Of a stretch of DNA of 64,000 nucleotides, positions 60,206 through 64,000 are shown in pieces (position 1 is the stretch's first letter; every line of letters starts with the position of its first letter). The notes below the pieces were generated by a model. It was not told where the DNA came from, made no database searches, and saw nothing but the letters and a program-made list of their open reading frames with translations. The position numbers and the translations under genes are program-made. The stretch comes from Agromyces sp. Root81 (GTDB lineage Bacteria > Actinomycetota > Actinomycetes > Actinomycetales > Microbacteriaceae), in NCBI RefSeq assembly GCF_001429165.1, contig NZ_LMIR01000002.1:248001-312000 (forward strand), given 5' to 3'.

Positions 60206-60251
60206 GACGGATGGCCCGTCCGCGGCAACCGCCGCGAACGGGCCATCCGTC
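60206..60251. terminator. Bidirectional terminator between DksA-like and TIG genes
   Basis: A perfect 14-bp stem (GACGGATGGCCCGT and its complement) encloses an 18-base loop that can itself fold, between the two convergent genes. Confidence 0.8.
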
Positions 60252-60256
60252 ATCGA

Positions 60257-62089
60257 TCAGTGCTGCGCGCCTCGGCGCCGACGTGCGATCAGCAGCGACA
60301 CGGCGCCGACCAGCAGGGCGAGGACTCCGAGCGTCATCGGCACGATCGGCTCGACGCCGGTCGATGCGATGCCGCCCCCGGTCGGGGCTCCGGTCGAGCC
60401 TCCGGCAGCGATGTAGCCGAAGCCGCCGGGCAGGGTTCCCGTTCCGCAGCTCGTGCTGCCGACCACGGTGATATCGACCGTGCCGGTTCCGGCCGGCGAC
60501 ACCGCCACGATCGTGGTGTCGTTCACGACGCGGAAGGAGGTCGCCGGCGTCGAGCCGAACCGCACCGCGGTGGCGCCGGTGAAGCAGTGGCCCGAGATGG
60601 TGACTTCGGTGCCCCCGGTCGCCGGACCGGTCGGCGGCGTGACCCCGTCGACCGTCGTGACGGGCGTGTAGGTGAACACGAGCGGTGCGGATGCCCCGTT
60701 CGGGGTCGTCACCACGATGTCGACCTCACCGGCGGCATGCGGCGGCGTCGTGAACGTGATCTCCGTGTCGCTCACCTGCGTGAACGGCACCGAAACCCCG
60801 TCGACCGTCACGCTCGTCGCACCGCCGAGGTCGGTGCCTCCGATGGTGACGGAGGTCCCGCCCGTCTCGGGCCCGTTGTCGGGCGCCAGATCCGTCAGGA
60901 CGGGCGCGGGCAGGAAGGTGAACGGCAGGGCGTTGCTCGCCCCGCCCGGCGTCGTGACGACCACATCCACCGGGCCGGCCGCGTGCGCCGGAGTGGTGAA
61001 GGTGATCTCGGTGCCGCTCACCTGCGTGAACGGCACGGATGCCCCGTCGACCGTCAGCCCGGTGGCCCCTGCCAGGTCCGTGCCAGTCACGGTGACGAGC
61101 GTGCCACCGGCGGCCGGTCCCTCATCGGGCGCCAGCGAGACGATCGCGGGAACGGCGACGTACGTGAACGGCAGCGCGTTGCTCGCCCCGCCCGGCGTCG
61201 TCACCACGACATCCACGGTGCCGGCCGCGTGAGCGGGCGTCGTGAACGTGATCTCGGTGTCGCTCACCTGCGTGAACGGCACAGGCACCCCGTCGATGGT
61301 GAGGCTCGTCGCCCCGCCGAGACCGGTGCCGGTGATCGTCACCGGAGTGCCGCCGGCGACCGGCCCCTCATCGGGAGCCAACGCCGTCAGCACTGGAGCC
61401 GCCACGAACGTGAACGGCAGCGCGTTGCTCGCCCCGCCGGGTGTCGTGACGACCACATCCACCGGGCCGGCCGCGTGCGCCGGGGTCGTGAACGAGATCT
61501 CCGTGTCGCTCACCTGCGTGAACGGCACCGACACTCCGTCGACCGTGACACTCGTCGCTCCGGCGAGGTCCGTGCCGGTGATCGTCACCGGAGTGCCACC
61601 GGCGACCGGCCCCTCATCGGGAGCCAACGCCGTCAGCACCGGAGCCGCCACGAACGTGAACGGCAGCGCGTTGCTCGCCCCACCCGGCGTCGTGACCACG
61701 ACATCGACCGGGCCCGCGGCATGCGCCGGCGTCGTGAACGAGATCTCCGTCGCGCTCACCTGCGTGAACGGCACGGATGCCCCGTCGATCGTGAGCTCGG
61801 TGGCCCCGGCCAGACCGGTGCCCGTCACCGTGACGAGCGTGCCGCCCGCCACCGGGCCTTCGTCAGGCGAGAGCGCCGTCAGCGCAGGAACCGGCACGAA
61901 CGTGAACGGCAGCGCGTTGCTCGCCCCGCCCGGCGTCGTGACGACCACATCCACCGGACCCGCGGCATGCGCCGGCGTCGTGAACGAACGTGAACGGCAG
62001 CGCGTTGCTCGCCCCGCCCGGCGTCGTGACGACCACATCCACCGGACCCGCGGCATGCGCCGGCGTCGTGAACGTGACCTCCGTGGCAC
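60257..62089 (-). CDS. IPT/TIG-repeat surface protein, C-terminal part (after frameshift)
   Basis: This frame carries about six IPT/TIG repeats of 82 residues and the protein's end: GGIASTGVEPIVPMTLG, a hydrophobic helix (GVLALLVGAVSLLIA) and RRRRGAQH, the layout of a sortase-type wall anchor with a non-canonical ASTG in place of LPxTG. The opening residues up to about 61985 are an out-of-frame reading of a repeat and not real; true homology begins at FTTPAHAAG. It is the continuation of the upstream reading after a frameshift. IPT/TIG domains are Ig-like adhesion or binding modules. Confidence 0.8.
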   Translation of the reverse strand: MPRRSRSRRRRMPRVRWMWSSRRRAGRATRCRSRSFTTPAHAAGPVDVVVTTPGGASNALPFTFVPVPALTALSPDEGPVAGGTLVTVTGTGLAGATELTIDGASVPFTQVSATEISFTTPAHAAGPVDVVVTTPGGASNALPFTFVAAPVLTALAPDEGPVAGGTPVTITGTDLAGATSVTVDGVSVPFTQVSDTEISFTTPAHAAGPVDVVVTTPGGASNALPFTFVAAPVLTALAPDEGPVAGGTPVTITGTGLGGATSLTIDGVPVPFTQVSDTEITFTTPAHAAGTVDVVVTTPGGASNALPFTYVAVPAIVSLAPDEGPAAGGTLVTVTGTDLAGATGLTVDGASVPFTQVSGTEITFTTPAHAAGPVDVVVTTPGGASNALPFTFLPAPVLTDLAPDNGPETGGTSVTIGGTDLGGATSVTVDGVSVPFTQVSDTEITFTTPPHAAGEVDIVVTTPNGASAPLVFTYTPVTTVDGVTPPTGPATGGTEVTISGHCFTGATAVRFGSTPATSFRVVNDTTIVAVSPAGTGTVDITVVGSTSCGTGTLPGGFGYIAAGGSTGAPTGGGIASTGVEPIVPMTLGVLALLVGAVSLLIARRRRGAQH

Positions 62090-63700
62090 TCACCTGCGTG
62101 AACGGCACCGACACCCCATCGACCGTCAGCCCGGTGACCCCCGCCAGATCGGTGCCCGTCACCGTGACGAGCGTGCCGCCCGCCACCGGGCCCTCGTCAG
62201 GCGAGAGCGCCGTCAGCACCGGAGCCGGCACGAACGTGAACGGCAGCGCGTTGCTCACACCGCCCGGTGTCGTGACGACGACATCGACTGGCCCGGCGGC
62301 ATGAGCCGGAGTCACGAACGCGATCTCCGTGTCGCTCACCTGCGTGAACGGCACCGACACCCCGTCGATCGTGACCGCGGTCGCCCCGGCCAGCGCCGTG
62401 CCCGTCATCGTGACGATCGTGCCGCCCATCGTCGGGCCCTGGTTCGGGTCGAGCGTCGTCAGCGTCGGCGCCGGCACGAAGGTGAAGGGCAGCGCGTTGC
62501 TGTCTCCGGCCGGCGTCGTGACGACCACGTCCACCGCACCGGCCGCGTGCGCCGGCGTCGTGAACGTGATCTCGGTGGCGCTCACCGGCGTGAACGGTAC
62601 CGACACTCCGTCGATCGTCACGGCCGTCGCTCCCGCGAGCCCGCTGCCGGTGATCGTCACGGGCGTGCCGCCCGCGATCGGGCCGAGGTCGGGGTCGAGC
62701 GCCGTCAGCGCCGGCCCCGGCAGGTAGGTGAAGGGCAGCGCATTGCTCGCCCCGCCGGGTGTCGTGACGACCACGTCCACCGCTCCTGCGGCGTGCGGCG
62801 GGGTGGTGAACGTGATCTCCGTGTCGCTCACCTGCGTGAACGGCACCGACACGCCGTCGACCGTGACGCTCGTCGCTCCGGCGAGGTCGGTGCCCGTGAT
62901 CGTCACGATCGTCCCGCCGGCCGCCGGGCCCTCGTCAGGCGCCAGCGTCGTGATCGCCGGTGCCGGAACGTACGTGAACGGCAGCGCGCCGCTCACCCCG
63001 CCCGGCGTCGTCACGACCACGTCGACCGGGCCCGCGGCGTGCGCGGGGGTCGTGAAGGTGATCTCGGTGTCGCTCACCTGCGTGAACGGCACCGATGCGC
63101 CGTCGATCGTCACCACGGAGGCCCCGGCCAGGCCGGTGCCCGTGACGCTCACGATGGTGCCGCCCGCCACCGGACCCGAGTCGGGTGTCAGGGCGGTGAG
63201 CGCTGGCACTGGGATGTACGTGAACGGCAGCGCGTTGCTCGCCCCACCCGGCGTGGTGACCACGACATCGACGGGTCCCGCGGCATGCGCCGGCGTCGTG
63301 AACGAGATCTCCGTCGCGCTCACCTGCGTGAACGGCACGGATGCCCCGTCGATCGTGAGCTCGGTGGCGCCGGCCAGACCGGTGCCCGTCACGGTGACGA
63401 GCGTGCCGCCCGCCACCGGGCCCTCGTCAGGCGAGAGCGCCGTCAGCGCAGGAACCGGCACGAACGTGAACGGCAGCGCGTTGCTCGCCCCGCCCGGCGT
63501 CGTGACGACCACATCCACCGGACCCGCGGCATGCGCCGGCGTCGTGAACGTGACCTCCGTGCCGCTCACCTGCGTGAACGGCACCGACACGCCGTCGACC
63601 GTCAGCCCGGTGACTCCCGCCAGATCGGTGCCCGTCACCGTGACGAGCGTGCCGCCCGCCACCGGGCCCTCATCGGGCGAGAGCGCCGTCAGCACGGGCG
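60680..63700 (-). repeat. Array of 246-bp IPT/TIG tandem repeats
   Basis: About thirteen complete units and one truncated unit, spaced 246 bp (82 residues), each reading roughly LTALSPDEGPVAGGTLVTVT then TPAHAAGPVDVVVTTPGGAS. Several units are near identical in DNA. One unit at ~61986 is 88 bp long instead of 246. Confidence 0.93.
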
Positions 63701-64000
63701 CGAGCGGAGCGACGACATTGGGTCCGACGAGCGCGTGCGCGAGGTTCAGTTCGAGCAGCTGGGGCACGATCGTGGTCGGCAGGAGGCTCAGCCGAAGGGC
63801 GGTCTCCTCGAACACGGCGCCCGCGACCGCCGGCTCGGGCTCCTGCACGTTGGCGAGCAGCGAGAGCACGGTGTTCAGCAGTTCGATCACGGGGTTCAGC
63901 GTGTCGATGACGGGGTTCACGACATTCGTCGTGAGCGAGGTGAGCAGGGTGCCGAGGGCACCGGTGGACGGATTGATCACCGCGTCGACGATCGGCGCCA
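61863..64000 (-). CDS. IPT/TIG-repeat surface protein, N-terminal part (runs off the right edge)
   Basis: The reading frame is open to the right edge, so the start and any signal peptide lie outside; the residues before GALGTLLTSLTTNVVNPVID are APIVDAVINPST. A helical, proline-poor region of about 95 residues precedes seven TIG repeats. The frame leaves the repeat consensus at about 61985 (FTFVHDAGACRGSG) and stops at 61863. The intact gene would continue into the C-terminal reading at 60257. It is probably a cell-surface adhesin or binding protein. Confidence 0.8.
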   Translation of the reverse strand, partial: APIVDAVINPSTGALGTLLTSLTTNVVNPVIDTLNPVIELLNTVLSLLANVQEPEPAVAGAVFEETALRLSLLPTTIVPQLLELNLAHALVGPNVVAPLAPVLTALSPDEGPVAGGTLVTVTGTDLAGVTGLTVDGVSVPFTQVSGTEVTFTTPAHAAGPVDVVVTTPGGASNALPFTFVPVPALTALSPDEGPVAGGTLVTVTGTGLAGATELTIDGASVPFTQVSATEISFTTPAHAAGPVDVVVTTPGGASNALPFTYIPVPALTALTPDSGPVAGGTIVSVTGTGLAGASVVTIDGASVPFTQVSDTEITFTTPAHAAGPVDVVVTTPGGVSGALPFTYVPAPAITTLAPDEGPAAGGTIVTITGTDLAGATSVTVDGVSVPFTQVSDTEITFTTPPHAAGAVDVVVTTPGGASNALPFTYLPGPALTALDPDLGPIAGGTPVTITGSGLAGATAVTIDGVSVPFTPVSATEITFTTPAHAAGAVDVVVTTPAGDSNALPFTFVPAPTLTTLDPNQGPTMGGTIVTMTGTALAGATAVTIDGVSVPFTQVSDTEIAFVTPAHAAGPVDVVVTTPGGVSNALPFTFVPAPVLTALSPDEGPVAGGTLVTVTGTDLAGVTGLTVDGVSVPFTQVSATEVTFTTPAHAAGPVDVVVTTPGGASNALPFTFVHDAGACRGSGGCGRHDAGRGEQRAAVHVRAGSCADGALA

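Noticed and set aside
60680-63700. Regular repeats considered as a CRISPR array
   Set aside because: The unit is 246 bp, coding, and has no spacer variation; it is a protein domain repeat.

Overview
The window is about 70% GC and densely packed with short operons. It uses many GTG starts and 4-base start/stop overlaps. It looks like a chromosomal segment of a Gram-positive actinobacterium, most likely a member of the Microbacteriaceae (Agromyces-like; genus is an inference). The evidence is an actinobacterial-type LexA box, a 6C-type small RNA next to a minimal Tad/Flp pilus cluster, an aspartokinase gene with an internal beta-subunit start, a dnaX-recR pair near lysC-asd, and Tat and lipoprotein export signals. 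No prophage, insertion sequence, rRNA operon or CRISPR array was seen.

Layout. 1-4.5 kb: end of a carbohydrate-degradation operon (GH36 fragment, six-hairpin glycosidase), a LacI regulator and a Tat-exported phosphoesterase. 4.5-10.5 kb: alpha/beta hydrolase with nicotinamidase, a D,D-carboxypeptidase, a Gfo/Idh/MocA oxidoreductase and a tandem pair of secreted SGNH hydrolases. 10.5-17 kb: tRNA-Thr(CGT), then topA-tmk-holB-secreted peptidase on the minus strand. 17-21 kb: Tad pilus operon with a 6C-like RNA just upstream. 21-27.6 kb: acetyl-CoA synthetase, RidA and DUF4177 proteins, a bifunctional penicillin-binding protein with two PASTA domains, a phosphoesterase and tRNA-Pro(CGG). 27.8-35.5 kb: UDP-glucose dehydrogenase, VanZ and DUF418-like membrane proteins, universal stress protein, thymidine kinase, and a three-gene signalling module (histidine kinase, degenerate partner, response regulator). 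35.5-42.5 kb: an intein-containing radical SAM gene under a LexA box, an ABC-F protein with a long leader, malate:quinone oxidoreductase, a VOC protein, and a MerR regulator divergent from a membrane protein across a 46-bp dyad. 42.5-53.2 kb: a sugar/oligopeptide cluster (BadF-type kinase, GH4 glycosidase, ROK repressor, complete Dpp/Opp-type ABC importer) and a PLP amino acid deaminase. 53.2-60.2 kb: asd, lysC, small genes, recR, dnaX and a DksA/TraR protein. 60.2-64 kb: a wall-anchored protein built of 82-residue IPT/TIG repeats, broken by a frameshift and running off the right edge.

How the genes work together. The 42.5-51.7 kb block can be read as a single uptake route: the importer brings in an oligosaccharide or glycoside, GH4 cleaves a phosphorylated or similar glycoside, the kinase phosphorylates the released (amino)sugar, and the ROK protein represses the set. 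The most notable signals are the mini-intein splitting an iron-sulfur motif downstream of a LexA box, the 6C-like RNA beside the tad operon, the MerR dyad, the kinase/pseudokinase pair, and the recombining TIG array.
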